In this document: positions 34,855 through 43,404 of the stretch, in pieces | Numbering within the stretch: the first letter of the stretch is position 1 | How the letters are laid out: every line of letters begins with the position of its first letter | DNA from: Paenibacillus xerothermodurans | Lineage (GTDB): Bacteria > Bacillota > Bacilli > Paenibacillales > NBRC-103111 | Reading direction: 5' to 3' | Assembly (NCBI RefSeq): GCF_002220865.2 | Contig: NZ_NHRJ02000005.1 | Span: forward strand, 1-64,000 | DNA: 64,000 bases | Position numbers and translations under genes: made by a program | The notes under the pieces: generated by a model | Told to the model about the DNA's origin: nothing | The model's input: the letters and a program-made list of their open reading frames with translations, nothing else | Database searches by the model: none

Positions 34855-35082
34855 TTACCGTTTGTCCGCCGCCAGAGGCTGGGGTTTAACCTCTTCCGCC
34901 TTTTTCATATCTTCTACATTATCGTCCTCATTGTTCACCAAATCCCGTGTGCCCTTCTTGAACTCGCCCAGCGTACGGCCAAACGCACGGCCAAGCTCAG
35001 GCAATTTCGATGGTCCGAACACGATAAGCGCAATAATCAGAATGACAATAAGACCGCCTACACCTATATTTCCAAATGGCAT
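34855..35082 (-). CDS. tatA: Twin-arginine translocase subunit TatA
   Basis: TatA forms the translocation pore. The 75-residue protein has one N-terminal membrane helix ([16 protein letters not shown]), the conserved [20 protein letters not shown] hinge and amphipathic helix, and a charged tail. It sits between phoX and tatC in one operon with very short gaps. Confidence 0.95.
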   Translation of the reverse strand: MPFGNIGVGGLIVILIIALIVFGPSKLPELGRAFGRTLGEFKKGTRDLVNNEDDNVEDMKKAEEVKPQPLAADKR

Positions 35083-35109
35083 GTCAAGCTCTCCTTTCCG
35101 TGAGTGGGC

Positions 35110-36783
35110 TTACCCAAGTTTAAATCCACTGATCGCAACAACTCCGCAGCGCGGCTTGGTATCGCCGGGGCGATGAGGCCATAGGCTGCTAGGCTTATTC
35201 AGATCATCCGTTTCTTCCCCGGGATGCTGTACGGATAGGAACAGCGTGCGCTCATCCGGCGTGAAAAACGGCCCCGTCAACTCACTTTCAACCGGTCCCG
35301 AAGCGAACTGCATCGCAACGCCTTTGCTTGGACCCGCGGTAGGGATGACAAACAGACCATTGTTCATAAACGACTGATAAACCCCTTTGTTGTGGCTGCT
35401 GGAGGAAATATCCGTCACCACCCACAGATTACCATTGGAGTCGAACGCCAAGTTATCCGGGGAACTGAAGCCCGACTGCCGTCCGCCTGCGACGAAGATT
35501 TCGAAATCAAATTCGGTTCCGCCCAGGTCGTTGTCTTTTTCGAAAATTCTGGTGATATGGCCGTGCACGTTTCCGTGTGAGTCGTTATTGGTGTGGCAAA
35601 TAAATACCGTATTATCAAACGGAGAAATTTCAATGTCCTCCGGACGGTCAGTCGGCATACCGCCCAAGATCATTGCCGCCTCATGACAGTAAGTCACGAC
35701 ATCGCCTTGGCTTTTGAATTTTTTGATCACATCTTCTTTTTTGCCGTCCACACCTGAAGGTACTTTGAACTTCTCGTCGGAAAGAGCTTTGGAGACCGCG
35801 TCATAGGTCATAGCTATCCATTTGCCGGATTTTAAGTTGGCAACATACAATGTGCCTTCGGCAAGCAGATCGGAGTTTGCGCGCCCTCTTTCCGGAACAT
35901 ACTTGCCGCTCGAAACAAATTTGTAAACACAGGCGTCCTTCTTATCATCGCCCATGTATACGACCACGCGGCCGTCTTTTGCAAGGCCCATCGCGGTGTT
36001 TTCGTGATTAAACCGGCCAAGCGCCGTATGCTTTCTCAAAAAGCTGCCATCGAAAGGATCGATTTCGACCACCCAGCCGTAGTGCGTCTGCTCCAGCCCG
36101 GCAGCCTCAGCGGTCTCGCTGAAATTTTCCTCACAGGACATAGCCGTGTTCCAGAGGGTGACACCACCCGAGCAGTTGGCAAAAGTGCCTTGGACCTTGG
36201 ACGCCCCTTTCAATGCTTTGATACCTTTAGCAGGGCCTGTCAGCTCAAACTGTGAAAAACCGTTGATTCGGCGCGCGTGTTTTGAAGTGACATCCATTTT
36301 CCATGTCCCCGTTCCGTCCTGGAACACCTCGATAACGGACATGCCTTGATAGTACAAATCGTTATTGACTTGCTGCTGCGTTAATTTTCCGTCCTTCACG
36401 GGCCCGAGTGCGAAAATGTTGGTCGCTTCATGGTTATTCACCAGCAAACCGCGGGTATTAGATCCTTCAATTGGAAAATAAGCGTTGTAATCGGAATTCT
36501 GCCCGAATTTATCTCCCGCTGGGTTAATGATGTCGTCAAAAGCCGCTACCACATCGTATTTATAGCCCGCCGGCAGCACCAGCGCGTCCTCTTTGCTCGC
36601 TTCGATCGGCTCAAAGAAGCCGCTTACTTTGTTCGTACCGTAGCCGAACAGATGATCGGCCGTCGGAGACATCGCTGATGCCTTGCCCTCTAGCGTTCCC
36701 AAGCCTGCGGATGCCGCTGCCAAAGCCGCAGCTCCCGTGCCCAGATAAGATAAAAAAGTACGTCGGTCCATGACCTTTGCCAT
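35110..36783 (-). CDS. phoX: Tat-exported PhoX-type alkaline phosphatase
   Basis: DUF839/PhoX-family phosphatase, a Ca/Fe-dependent enzyme that liberates phosphate outside the cell. The 557-residue precursor has a twin-arginine signal (MDRRTFLSYLGTGAAALAAA) ending near GKASA. Family landmarks follow: LVNNHEATNIF, NCSGGVTLWNTAMSCEENF with its conserved glutamates, GRFNHENTAMG, VYMGDDKKDACVYKFV and PDNLAFDSNGNLWVVTDIS. The ATG at 36783 is chosen as the start (GGGAGG 12 bases upstream); one 12 bases further in would also keep the Tat motif. Co-transcribed with tatA-tatC. A four-repeat PhoP box precedes it, so phosphate starvation is the expected signal. Confidence 0.93.
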   Translation of the reverse strand: MAKVMDRRTFLSYLGTGAAALAAASAGLGTLEGKASAMSPTADHLFGYGTNKVSGFFEPIEASKEDALVLPAGYKYDVVAAFDDIINPAGDKFGQNSDYNAYFPIEGSNTRGLLVNNHEATNIFALGPVKDGKLTQQQVNNDLYYQGMSVIEVFQDGTGTWKMDVTSKHARRINGFSQFELTGPAKGIKALKGASKVQGTFANCSGGVTLWNTAMSCEENFSETAEAAGLEQTHYGWVVEIDPFDGSFLRKHTALGRFNHENTAMGLAKDGRVVVYMGDDKKDACVYKFVSSGKYVPERGRANSDLLAEGTLYVANLKSGKWIAMTYDAVSKALSDEKFKVPSGVDGKKEDVIKKFKSQGDVVTYCHEAAMILGGMPTDRPEDIEISPFDNTVFICHTNNDSHGNVHGHITRIFEKDNDLGGTEFDFEIFVAGGRQSGFSSPDNLAFDSNGNLWVVTDISSSSHNKGVYQSFMNNGLFVIPTAGPSKGVAMQFASGPVESELTGPFFTPDERTLFLSVQHPGEETDDLNKPSSLWPHRPGDTKPRCGVVAISGFKLG

Positions 36784-36842
36784 GCTATGATAAAACCTCC
36801 CTGGAACGAATATGTATTTGCAGATAAAGCATACCGATTGAA

Positions 36843-36881
36843 TATCAACCATGTGTTAATTGGATATGAACAATTTGTAAA
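36843..36881 (-). promoter_or_regulatory. PhoP (Pho regulon) box
   Basis: Minus strand, four hexamers at exact 11-base intervals: TTTACA (36881-36876), TTCATA (36870-36865), TTAACA (36859-36854), TTGATA (36848-36843). All fit the B. subtilis PhoP repeat TT(A/T/C)A(C/T)A with 5-base spacers. A -10-like TATGCT follows at 36833-36828. This is strong evidence for PhoPR control of phoX-tatA-tatC. The rest of the gap to 37217 shows no gene. Confidence 0.85.
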
Positions 36882-37217
36882 TCTATATTTCGTGCGACAG
36901 TTTGTCATGTTCCAAAGAAGGACACCTCCATAGAATGTCAGGCACATGTTCCAGTTGAACACACCAACAGTCTATGGGGCTCCACCTAACAGCAGCACGG
37001 TATTCACCTACGCGTATCAAATTGGACTCGTATCTTTATTTCTGGATGCCGCAACTTTTTACCGATCCGCAGCGTCATATATATATAAATTTTACAATGT
37101 ATTCCAAAAATTCCGGCTAATGATGAGTGCCATGTTTGCACTGGTATTTTTTTCACTAAGATAGAAAGCGGTTACAAAAAATATCCGACTTCACTTTACT
37201 TTTTAGGAGGGACGCGC

Positions 37218-37442
37218 GTGGGAAATTCAAAATACGACACACCGCCCCCGGTGGCCGTCGAAGAAGATGCCGAATACATCCAGGCTGAATTCGCTAGCAC
37301 GCAGCAAACTGAGCATTTGCCGCCTGAAGCGAAAACCGAGTTAGGTTTCACACCACAACCGATCCGTTATTTTGGCTATTTTTTCTTCGCCTCCGCCGCA
37401 CTGATGTTGATCATCGGGCTGGTACTGCAATGCATGGAATAA
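37218..37442 (+). CDS. Small single-pass membrane protein
   Basis: A 74-residue protein with a hydrophilic, acidic N-terminal half (SKYDTPPPVAVEEDAEYIQA) and one C-terminal transmembrane helix (YFFFASAALMLIIGLVLQ). No family recognised. GTG start with TAGGAGGG 8 bases upstream makes translation likely. Monocistronic and divergent from phoX. Confidence 0.65.
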   Translation: MGNSKYDTPPPVAVEEDAEYIQAEFASTQQTEHLPPEAKTELGFTPQPIRYFGYFFFASAALMLIIGLVLQCME

Positions 37443-37523
37443 CAAGGACCGGCCACGGGAGCACCTGGCACCTTTAAACATAGGGACATCATGGAGCGCA
37501 CATAACGTGCCGGCGGACGAATT

Positions 37524-37574
37524 AAAAAAAGCCCACACATTGAGCTTGGTTTAACATCAATGTGCGAAGCTTTT
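37524..37574 (-). terminator. Terminator of the 38834-37618 operon
   Basis: Minus strand GCTTCGCACATT pairs with AATGTGTGGGC, followed by T7 at 37530-37524. It lies 45 bases past the MBL hydrolase stop. Confidence 0.75.
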
Positions 37575-37617
37575 CTCTAGCACTGAATTGTGTGTGAATG
37601 CGATTCCGACTGAATTG

Positions 37618-38253
37618 TCACACGTAGGGATTGTGTTCCCGCTCGTAGCCGATCGTAGTTTTCGGGCCATGGCCAGGGTAAACGACCGTCTCGTCCGGCA
37701 GCTTGAACAGTTTACCATGAATCGACTCAAGCAGCACCTCCCTGCTTCCGCCTTTGAGGTCGGTCCTTCCTACCGACAGCCGGAACAGTACATCGCCGCC
37801 GAACAGATGCGAGCCAAGAAGAAAGCTCACGCTGCCCGGAGAATGGCCCGGTGTATGAAAGACTTTAATTTCATGGCCAAGCAGCTTTAACACCTGACCT
37901 TCATCCAGACCGTATTCCGCAGGCTCAGTCTCAATCGGGCCTCCGAGTTCCGGGTATTCCGTCGAACCGTTGAGCTTTGCGGTAGTCAGCCAATCCGCTT
38001 CCGCGTCATGCAGGTAGACCGGACAATTTTTCAGCTTTCGGATTTCATCAACGCCGCCGATATGATCAAAATGCGCGTGAGTAAGCAGTATCGCTTCGAT
38101 CCTCATACCTTCGATTCGCTTTATCAGCGTTTTGGCATTCATGCCGGGATCAATGATCACACCGACATTCTCTTCGGGCTTGGATAGCAAATATGCGTTG
38201 GTTTGCAGCGGGCCGAGTGGCATTCCTTCAATTTTGATGCCGTCTAAGTTCAT
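37618..38253 (-). CDS. MBL-fold metallohydrolase (glyoxalase II-like, YqgX type)
   Basis: A 211-residue metallo-beta-lactamase-fold hydrolase. The dinuclear metal motifs are THAHFDHIGG, FHTPGHSPGS and FGGDVLFRLSVGRTDLKGG with its metal-bridging Asp, and the late VYPGHGPKT His. Length and motifs fit the glyoxalase II/YqgX group; in organisms using bacillithiol such proteins may hydrolyse acyl-thiol adducts or persulfides. The ATG at 38253 is taken rather than a TTG three codons earlier. Follows a thioredoxin-like gene by 14 bases. Confidence 0.85.
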   Translation of the reverse strand: MNLDGIKIEGMPLGPLQTNAYLLSKPEENVGVIIDPGMNAKTLIKRIEGMRIEAILLTHAHFDHIGGVDEIRKLKNCPVYLHDAEADWLTTAKLNGSTEYPELGGPIETEPAEYGLDEGQVLKLLGHEIKVFHTPGHSPGSVSFLLGSHLFGGDVLFRLSVGRTDLKGGSREVLLESIHGKLFKLPDETVVYPGHGPKTTIGYEREHNPYV

Positions 38254-38267
38254 GCGCTCCAACCGCC

Positions 38268-38834
38268 TTAAAACGAGGACAACAGGTCGCGAAGCTCTTT
38301 CACGATAACGGTCTGGTATTCGGTACCTTCGCCGTATTGACGAGCCATCTCCTGGCGCGCCACCTGAATCTTGTCGTTGTAATCCGCCGCCTCACGGTCG
38401 GGATTCTCCTGCTTGAACTTCGTCATTACCGCCTGCACATGGGCTGGCCGTGGTCCCCAATGCCCCAGCACCAAACCGCTGAAATCAGTAAATATAACAA
38501 TCGGTATGGCCTCTCCGCCGCCGGTTAAAAATTGGGCCATCACATCCGGATGCTGTTCTTTAATCAATACTTCCGTCGGTATGCCGGAGATCTCCAATGC
38601 GCGAAACACAACGGGCACATTGCGCACAACATCGCCGCACCAGTCGGCCATGAGAATGAGGCAGCGCAGGTCATCCCGGTTATTCAAGGACTCGAAAAAC
38701 TCCTTGTCTTCTTCGTTCTCCCACTGGAAGCGGTCATACCATTCCTGAAATTTTTCCTTGTTTTTCGTCATGCCGTCAATAAATCGCTGCGGCGTCAAGC
38801 CTTTGCCAAGCTTGTTGGACAGGTTTTTGCCCAT
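38268..38834 (-). CDS. Thioredoxin-fold protein with single active-site cysteine
   Basis: A 188-residue protein of the thioredoxin family common in Bacillales. The active site reads LMADWCGDVVRNVPVVFRAL: the first Cys is present but the second is replaced (WCGDV), so it cannot act as a normal dithiol reductase. The cis-proline segment is EAIPIVIFTDFSGLVLGHWG. N-terminal helices (LTPQRFIDGMTKNKEKFQEW) precede the fold. Probably co-transcribed with the MBL hydrolase. Substrate unknown. Confidence 0.82.
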   Translation of the reverse strand: MGKNLSNKLGKGLTPQRFIDGMTKNKEKFQEWYDRFQWENEEDKEFFESLNNRDDLRCLILMADWCGDVVRNVPVVFRALEISGIPTEVLIKEQHPDVMAQFLTGGGEAIPIVIFTDFSGLVLGHWGPRPAHVQAVMTKFKQENPDREAADYNDKIQVARQEMARQYGEGTEYQTVIVKELRDLLSSF

Positions 38835-38915
38835 GGAAAAAACCTCCTACTATAGTCAGATATGTTTCATTGTAACCAATTGCCATAGCGTAGGCAACGA
38901 GCCGGTCGGGTAGGG

Positions 38916-39512
38916 TCAAGCGGTTTTTTTACGACCCAGCAGCTTGTATCCGACATACAGCACCGTCAGCAGGATGGCCGCGATAATAAAAGGCTTCACA
39001 TACGGAGCCGCTAATTGATCTATTTGCTCCCAGTTCGCGCCAAGAGTGCGTCCGAGATACACAAACAAGATAGCCCAAGGTATCGTGCCCAAGGTAGTGT
39101 AAAAAATGAATCTTAGCATAGACATCCTGGCCATACCGGCAGGTATCGAGATCGCTTGCCGCACAACCGGTATGAATCTGGCGGTGAACACCATGCCCGC
39201 GCCATATTTCTGGAACCAGCCTTCCGCAATATTAATATAATGCTTTTTCAATAATAGATATTTCCCGTATTTCTCTATGAACGGCCGACCTCCATACTTC
39301 CCGATCCAATACAGAATAATCTGCTGCAGCACACAGCCGATAGTTCCGAAAATGACCGCGCCAACCAGTGAAATGCGACCCTGCGATACGAGATAACCCC
39401 CATAAGATAGCACAAGCTCGCTCGGGATGACCTCGAGCATCAGCCCGATCAAAATTCCCCATACACCCAAATTTTCAATGAACGACATTGCACCATGCAC
39501 TAACTCTTTCAT
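38916..39512 (-). CDS. DedA-family membrane protein
   Basis: A 198-residue DedA/SNARE-associated-type protein; bacterial members act in undecaprenyl phosphate recycling or phospholipid flipping. Key features are the early glutamate in LMLEVIPSELVLSYGGYLVS, the GKYGGRPFIEKYGKYLL loop, the conserved FTARFIPVVRQAISIPAGMA motif with its arginines and the C-terminal membrane helix. Stands alone, divergent from the cupredoxin gene. Confidence 0.9.
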   Translation of the reverse strand: MKELVHGAMSFIENLGVWGILIGLMLEVIPSELVLSYGGYLVSQGRISLVGAVIFGTIGCVLQQIILYWIGKYGGRPFIEKYGKYLLLKKHYINIAEGWFQKYGAGMVFTARFIPVVRQAISIPAGMARMSMLRFIFYTTLGTIPWAILFVYLGRTLGANWEQIDQLAAPYVKPFIIAAILLTVLYVGYKLLGRKKTA

Positions 39513-39677
39513 ATGATTCCAGCCTCTTCCTCTCTCAGTCCGGGATCAGCCCGCTTTATATCTACCATCTGTATTCTATCATAGTTGCTATTATTCCAAC
39601 CAGCGCACGCTCCCCTGGCATTAAGAGACAAGCCGCCGCATACAAATAAATATAAACACGCTAAAGGTGGGAGCAAG

Positions 39678-40160
39678 GTGACGAAAGTAGTTGTGATCAG
39701 TAAAAAAAAGGCGCGAGCATGGGTGCTTATCGCTGCAGCAGCAATATGCACCGTCGGTGTAGCTTGGTATTGGGGATACAGCGCGAAGGAGTATAAAATG
39801 GCGGCGGAAACAGCGGCCGGAATGAGCGAATCCCCGGCAATTGCGAGGACGATACACTTGGTCACCGGGGAATTTAAATCAACAGGCACGGACGGCAAAA
39901 CGATCGAAGCGTATCGTTGGGACCCCGGTACAATTCATGTTAAGCGTGGAGAGACTGTCAACCTTAGTATTTTTGGCGTGAATGGGGCAAGCCATCCATT
40001 CATTATCGACGGCCTGAATGTGAAGGGTGAGGTCAAAAAAGGTAAGGAAACGGTAGTGACCTTTCGCCCGGACAAGCCGGGGACGTACCGTATCATCTGT
40101 TTGGCACATCCCGACATCGCCCATAACGGACCGATGATCGGATACATTGTTGTCGACTGA
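39678..40160 (+). CDS. Membrane-anchored cupredoxin-domain protein
   Basis: A 160-residue protein with an N-terminal membrane anchor (AWVLIAAAAICTVGVAWYWG) and an extracytoplasmic cupredoxin fold. Type 1 copper ligands are visible: His in GASHPFIID, then the C-terminal loop CLAHPDIAHNGPM with Cys, His and Met. RWDPGTIHVKRGETVNLSIF is the typical first strands. It could shuttle electrons or bind copper; no oxidase gene is adjacent. GTG start with GGTGGGAG upstream. Followed directly by a GC-rich minisatellite and a terminator. Confidence 0.82.
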   Translation: MTKVVVISKKKARAWVLIAAAAICTVGVAWYWGYSAKEYKMAAETAAGMSESPAIARTIHLVTGEFKSTGTDGKTIEAYRWDPGTIHVKRGETVNLSIFGVNGASHPFIIDGLNVKGEVKKGKETVVTFRPDKPGTYRIICLAHPDIAHNGPMIGYIVVD

Positions 40161-40162
40161 GC

Positions 40163-40410
40163 GGCGGCCGGCACGGGCGCATGGCTGTGTGCGGCGCACG
40201 CGTGGCCCGAGCACCAGCGGCCGGGCACGCGGCCGGTGCAGCCATCGCCGTGTGCATGCGCGCGGGTGGCCAGGGCGGCGCTCTCGAGCAGCCGAGCACG
40301 ACCGGCGCAGCCATGGCCGTGTGCGCCGCACGCGTGGCCAGCGCAGCGCTCTGCAGCGGCGGGGTACGACCGGCGCAAAGATGGCCGTGCGCGGCTCAAT
40401 TCCGCTGCGA
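40163..40410. repeat. GC-rich ~66-bp tandem repeats after the cupredoxin gene
   Basis: About 3.7 copies of a unit containing CGGCGCAGCCATGGCCGTGT, then GCGC..CACGCGTGGCCAG and GCGCTCTCGAGCAG-like ends. Copy starts are near 40163, 40218, 40289 and 40354. The array begins at the cupredoxin stop codon and ends about 20 bases before the terminator. All six frames are long and open because of base composition; none is called as a gene. Confidence 0.75.
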
Positions 40411-40426
40411 TGTTTCGCACTGCTAG

Positions 40427-40460
40427 AAAAAGGTCCAAGCCGTGAAGCTTGGGCCTTTTC
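40427..40460 (+). terminator. Terminator of the cupredoxin gene
   Basis: AAGGTCCAAGC pairs with GCTTGGGCCTT around CGTGAA, followed by a short T run. Confidence 0.65.
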
Positions 40461-40525
40461 CGTGTGCACGGTTGCCTCAGGCGTATCCGCCGCATACGTT
40501 AATGCAGGAAGGAGTAGATGCGCGT

Positions 40526-40843
40526 ATGCATCCTTTGAACAAAGAAGCAAAGCATAAGCAACAATTGCCCACCGCCCGCAAAATACGGCGCTCCTGCAGC
40601 CGTGAGTTGTATCGAACCCGTAAAAAACTAAACAAGTGGATCTCCCCTGAACTGGTCGAACAGGCGGAGCAGCTGTATTTTAAAAAGGTTTGCCTGAATT
40701 TGCTATGGATCGTTGAGCACGGCAGTAACCGTAAACTGCTGTCGGACTGGTGGGAAGAGAACGTTTGTCCTGAATTGGCGGAGCTGTGGGCAGTAGAGCC
40801 GGCACGGCTTGCCAAAGCATTTCGGGAATCCTTCGGAGGCTGA
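40526..40843 (+). CDS. Conserved hypothetical protein
   Basis: A 105-residue basic, helical protein starting MHPLNKEAKHKQQLPTARKI and ending AVEPARLAKAFRESFGG. It contains WISPELVEQAEQLYFKKVCL and WWEENVCPELAELW. Close relatives, as I recall, occur in Paenibacillus, sometimes mislabelled as dehydrogenases; no catalytic motif is visible here. GGAAGGAG lies 11 bases upstream of the ATG. Confidence 0.7.
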   Translation: MHPLNKEAKHKQQLPTARKIRRSCSRELYRTRKKLNKWISPELVEQAEQLYFKKVCLNLLWIVEHGSNRKLLSDWWEENVCPELAELWAVEPARLAKAFRESFGG

Positions 40844-40939
40844 AGCCGATCGGCGGCACCCTATCCGACGGCTATAGCCGTACCGCTGTAACTCGTTCTG
40901 TACCTCGTATTATTGACTCAGAATCTGCGTTAGCCGTTA

Positions 40940-41896
40940 TCAATACTGACGATGCAGATCCACCCTGTTGTGCTGAGGCTCCTTGCCCTCCGTGTAATCG
41001 CGCAAGTTATTCAGAAAAATTCCCATCGCACGGTCATTATAGTGTACGGTAGAGCCCGAGTTATGGGGAGTAATTATAACATTATCCATCTGCCACAGCA
41101 GGCTGTTCTCAGGCAGCGGCTCCACCTCAAACACATCCAACCCCGCACCCGCGATCGTACCGCTGCATAGCGCCTCAATCAGCGCGGCTTCATCCGTGGT
41201 GCCGCCTCGGCCAATATTGATGTAGTAAGCGGACGGTTTCATCGTGCGGAACTGAGTACGCCCCATTAACAGCTTCGTCTGCTCGGTTAGCGGCAGGGTG
41301 ACAACTACGTAATCACTCGCGCGCAGCACCTCGTCCAAACCATCCAGCGTCACCATGGAGTCCACGTACTCGGCGACGGCGTAGGATCTGCGTACTCCGA
41401 GCACTTGCATGCCGAATGCTTTACACAATCTCGCGACTTCCGAACCGATAGCGCCCACGCCGACAATGCCCACGGTTTTACCATGCATTTCATGGAGTTC
41501 CCCCAGCCTGGCCCATTTGCGCTGGCGTTGATTGTGTATGCACTGATGCAGCTGCCGTGTTAAACTCAGCAGCATTCCCATAACCGTTTCCGAGATCGGA
41601 TAGGGGTGCACGCCGCTCGCGTTGGTTAACAATATGCCCGCGGCTGCAAAGGAGGCCAGTGGAAGTCGGTCGACGCCCGCGTTCCAATTCTGCACCCAGC
41701 GGAGCTTGGAGTCCGGCTGAATACACTGGTCTGCGGCGGCAGAGCTCCAACCCAGCAGTATTTCCGCTTCCTTCAAATGAGGCAGCATCAATTCCCTGTT
41801 GCTCCCATGGATCAATTCCCACTCCGGAGCAACCACTCGTATTTGCTCTACGTGCTCATCGGTTAAAGCTTGCAGTGCAACGATTTTCCGCGTCAA
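40940..41896 (-). CDS. D-2-hydroxyacid dehydrogenase
   Basis: A 318-residue NAD-dependent dehydrogenase of the D-isomer-specific family. The Rossmann motif is GKTVGIVGVGAIGSEVARLC. The catalytic Arg lies in INIGRGGTTDEAAL, the Glu in GLDVFEVEPLP and the His in IITPHNSGSTVHY. Substrate not predictable. The TTG at 41896 is preferred because GGGGGAG lies 5 bases before it; upstream in-frame ATGs overlap that RBS. Confidence 0.85.
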   Translation of the reverse strand: MTRKIVALQALTDEHVEQIRVVAPEWELIHGSNRELMLPHLKEAEILLGWSSAAADQCIQPDSKLRWVQNWNAGVDRLPLASFAAAGILLTNASGVHPYPISETVMGMLLSLTRQLHQCIHNQRQRKWARLGELHEMHGKTVGIVGVGAIGSEVARLCKAFGMQVLGVRRSYAVAEYVDSMVTLDGLDEVLRASDYVVVTLPLTEQTKLLMGRTQFRTMKPSAYYINIGRGGTTDEAALIEALCSGTIAGAGLDVFEVEPLPENSLLWQMDNVIITPHNSGSTVHYNDRAMGIFLNNLRDYTEGKEPQHNRVDLHRQY

Positions 41897-41975
41897 CCCG
41901 GCTCCCCCTTTCATTGTGAGCATATAGTATGTATCATGCGCAAAGCCGCACAAGTTTGTTTGGACAAGCTTAGGC

Positions 41976-42365
41976 TCAGGAGTGGGCGGCCGGCTGGAAA
42001 AATTCCAAACGTTCCCCGTCAGGCCCAAAGAAGAAAGCAATCAGATCGCCTTCCAAAATCGTGCGCGGTGTTTCATCCATCAACTTTACGCCGAGCGACT
42101 TGAGGCGGTCTATTTCCGATTGAATATCGCTCACAGTAAATGCAATATGATGGACAATGCCGTTGTCCGGCAGGCCGTCATGACCGCGTCCGATTAATTC
42201 AATCTGGACATGCTCTGAATCCGGAAAAGACAAGAAACCCAGCTCTACGCCATCTTTTAGCGCAGTTCGTTGTACCAGGCGCATTCCCAGCACCTCAGTG
42301 TAAAAGTCGATTGACACATCCATATCTTTCACCATAACGCCAATGTGCTCGAGCTTACGAATCAT
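41976..42365 (-). CDS. VOC-family (glyoxalase I-like) protein
   Basis: A 129-residue vicinal-oxygen-chelate fold protein with two beta-alpha-beta-beta-beta modules. MIRKLEHIGVMVKDMDVSID supplies the first metal His, then VQIELIG, IVHHIAFTVSDIQSEIDRL and GPDGERLEFFQP with the final Glu. It is similar to lactoylglutathione lyase-like or fosfomycin-resistance-like proteins; the reaction is undetermined. ATG at 42365 chosen over a GTG nine bases upstream. Confidence 0.83.
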   Translation of the reverse strand: MIRKLEHIGVMVKDMDVSIDFYTEVLGMRLVQRTALKDGVELGFLSFPDSEHVQIELIGRGHDGLPDNGIVHHIAFTVSDIQSEIDRLKSLGVKLMDETPRTILEGDLIAFFFGPDGERLEFFQPAAHS

Positions 42366-42541
42366 TGTCAACACACCTTTCCAGCTGAGTTTTACTTCCT
42401 GCTCATTCTATCATGAATCGGCGCGTATTGGGAATGCGCTTTCAGCCAGGCAGTTGAATTCTTTTGTGTTGTCTAAAGGATGTGGATTTTATATACTAGG
42501 CTGTATTCTGTAAACCATTATTCAGTGAAGGTGATGACCAT

Positions 42542-43306
42542 ATGGAACTGCCGTCGACCGATGTATTTTTATTTCTGATTGCAGCCGGCTTCGTTGCTGC
42601 TTTTATTGACTCCGTGGTAGGTGGCGGCGGCTTAATCTCCGTGCCGGCGCTCATGCTAACCGGTCTGCCGCCGGCTATGGTGCTTGGCACAAACAAGCTG
42701 GGGAGCACCTTCTCCTCCTTGACCAGCACCCTGTCATTTTTAGTCTCCGGCAAAATCAGCGCCAAGCTCGTGCTCGCCCTCTTCCCGCTTTCATTCGTAG
42801 GAGCCGTACTTGGCACCTATACCGTACACTTGCTGTCCCCTGAATTCTTGAAGCCTCTCGTAATCTGCCTGCTTGCCCTTCTATTGATTTACACATTGAT
42901 GAAAAAAAATTGGGGTGCCGCAGCCCGACCTCGGCCGGCAAAAATGAGTACCCGTGTGGCAGTGGGCGCGGCGGCGGTGGTAATCGGCTTTTACGATGGT
43001 TTTTTTGGTCCTGGTACCGGATCATTTCTGCTGTTTTTGTTTCTTTTGCTTGGCTTCGATTTTGTGGGCGCGTCCGCGAACGCGAAGGTGCTTAATATGG
43101 CGAGCAATCTCGCCAGTCTAATATCGTTCTTGCTGTTGAAATCGGTGCATATCGGCTATGGTCTGACTTTGGGCGCGGCAATGATAGCGGGTGCTCTGAT
43201 AGGATCCCGCTTGGCTATACGCCATGGTGCAGCTTATGTCAAACCGTTATTTATATCCGTTACGACCATCCTCATCGGCAAACAATTGTGGGATTTGACG
43301 CAATGA
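42542..43306 (+). CDS. TauE/SafE-family sulfite/anion exporter
   Basis: A 254-residue membrane protein of the TauE/SafE (DUF81) family with about eight helices in two repeats. Each repeat begins with the family motif: FIDSVVGGGGLISVPALML and YDGFFGPGTGSFLLFLFL. LGTNKLGSTFSSLTSTLSF and ANAKVLNMASNLASLISF are the paired following segments. Transported substrate (sulfite, sulfoacetate or other) unknown. Monocistronic. Confidence 0.88.
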   Translation: MELPSTDVFLFLIAAGFVAAFIDSVVGGGGLISVPALMLTGLPPAMVLGTNKLGSTFSSLTSTLSFLVSGKISAKLVLALFPLSFVGAVLGTYTVHLLSPEFLKPLVICLLALLLIYTLMKKNWGAAARPRPAKMSTRVAVGAAAVVIGFYDGFFGPGTGSFLLFLFLLLGFDFVGASANAKVLNMASNLASLISFLLLKSVHIGYGLTLGAAMIAGALIGSRLAIRHGAAYVKPLFISVTTILIGKQLWDLTQ

Positions 43307-43404
43307 AAGCGAGTGTAAAGAAAAATTTCCCAATGCGAATATTTATTTAGCAGATGAGAAACATTACCTGTGTAAATAATTACAGTCGTAAGGAGAATGT
43401 CAGG

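Noticed and set aside
36946-37164. 72-codon plus-strand frame upstream of the small membrane protein gene
   Set aside because: No RBS and no protein-like pattern; it lies in the promoter region between divergent genes.
40147-40557. Long overlapping open frames on both strands
   Set aside because: They result from GC-rich 66-bp repeats with few stop codons; no RBS or conserved domain.
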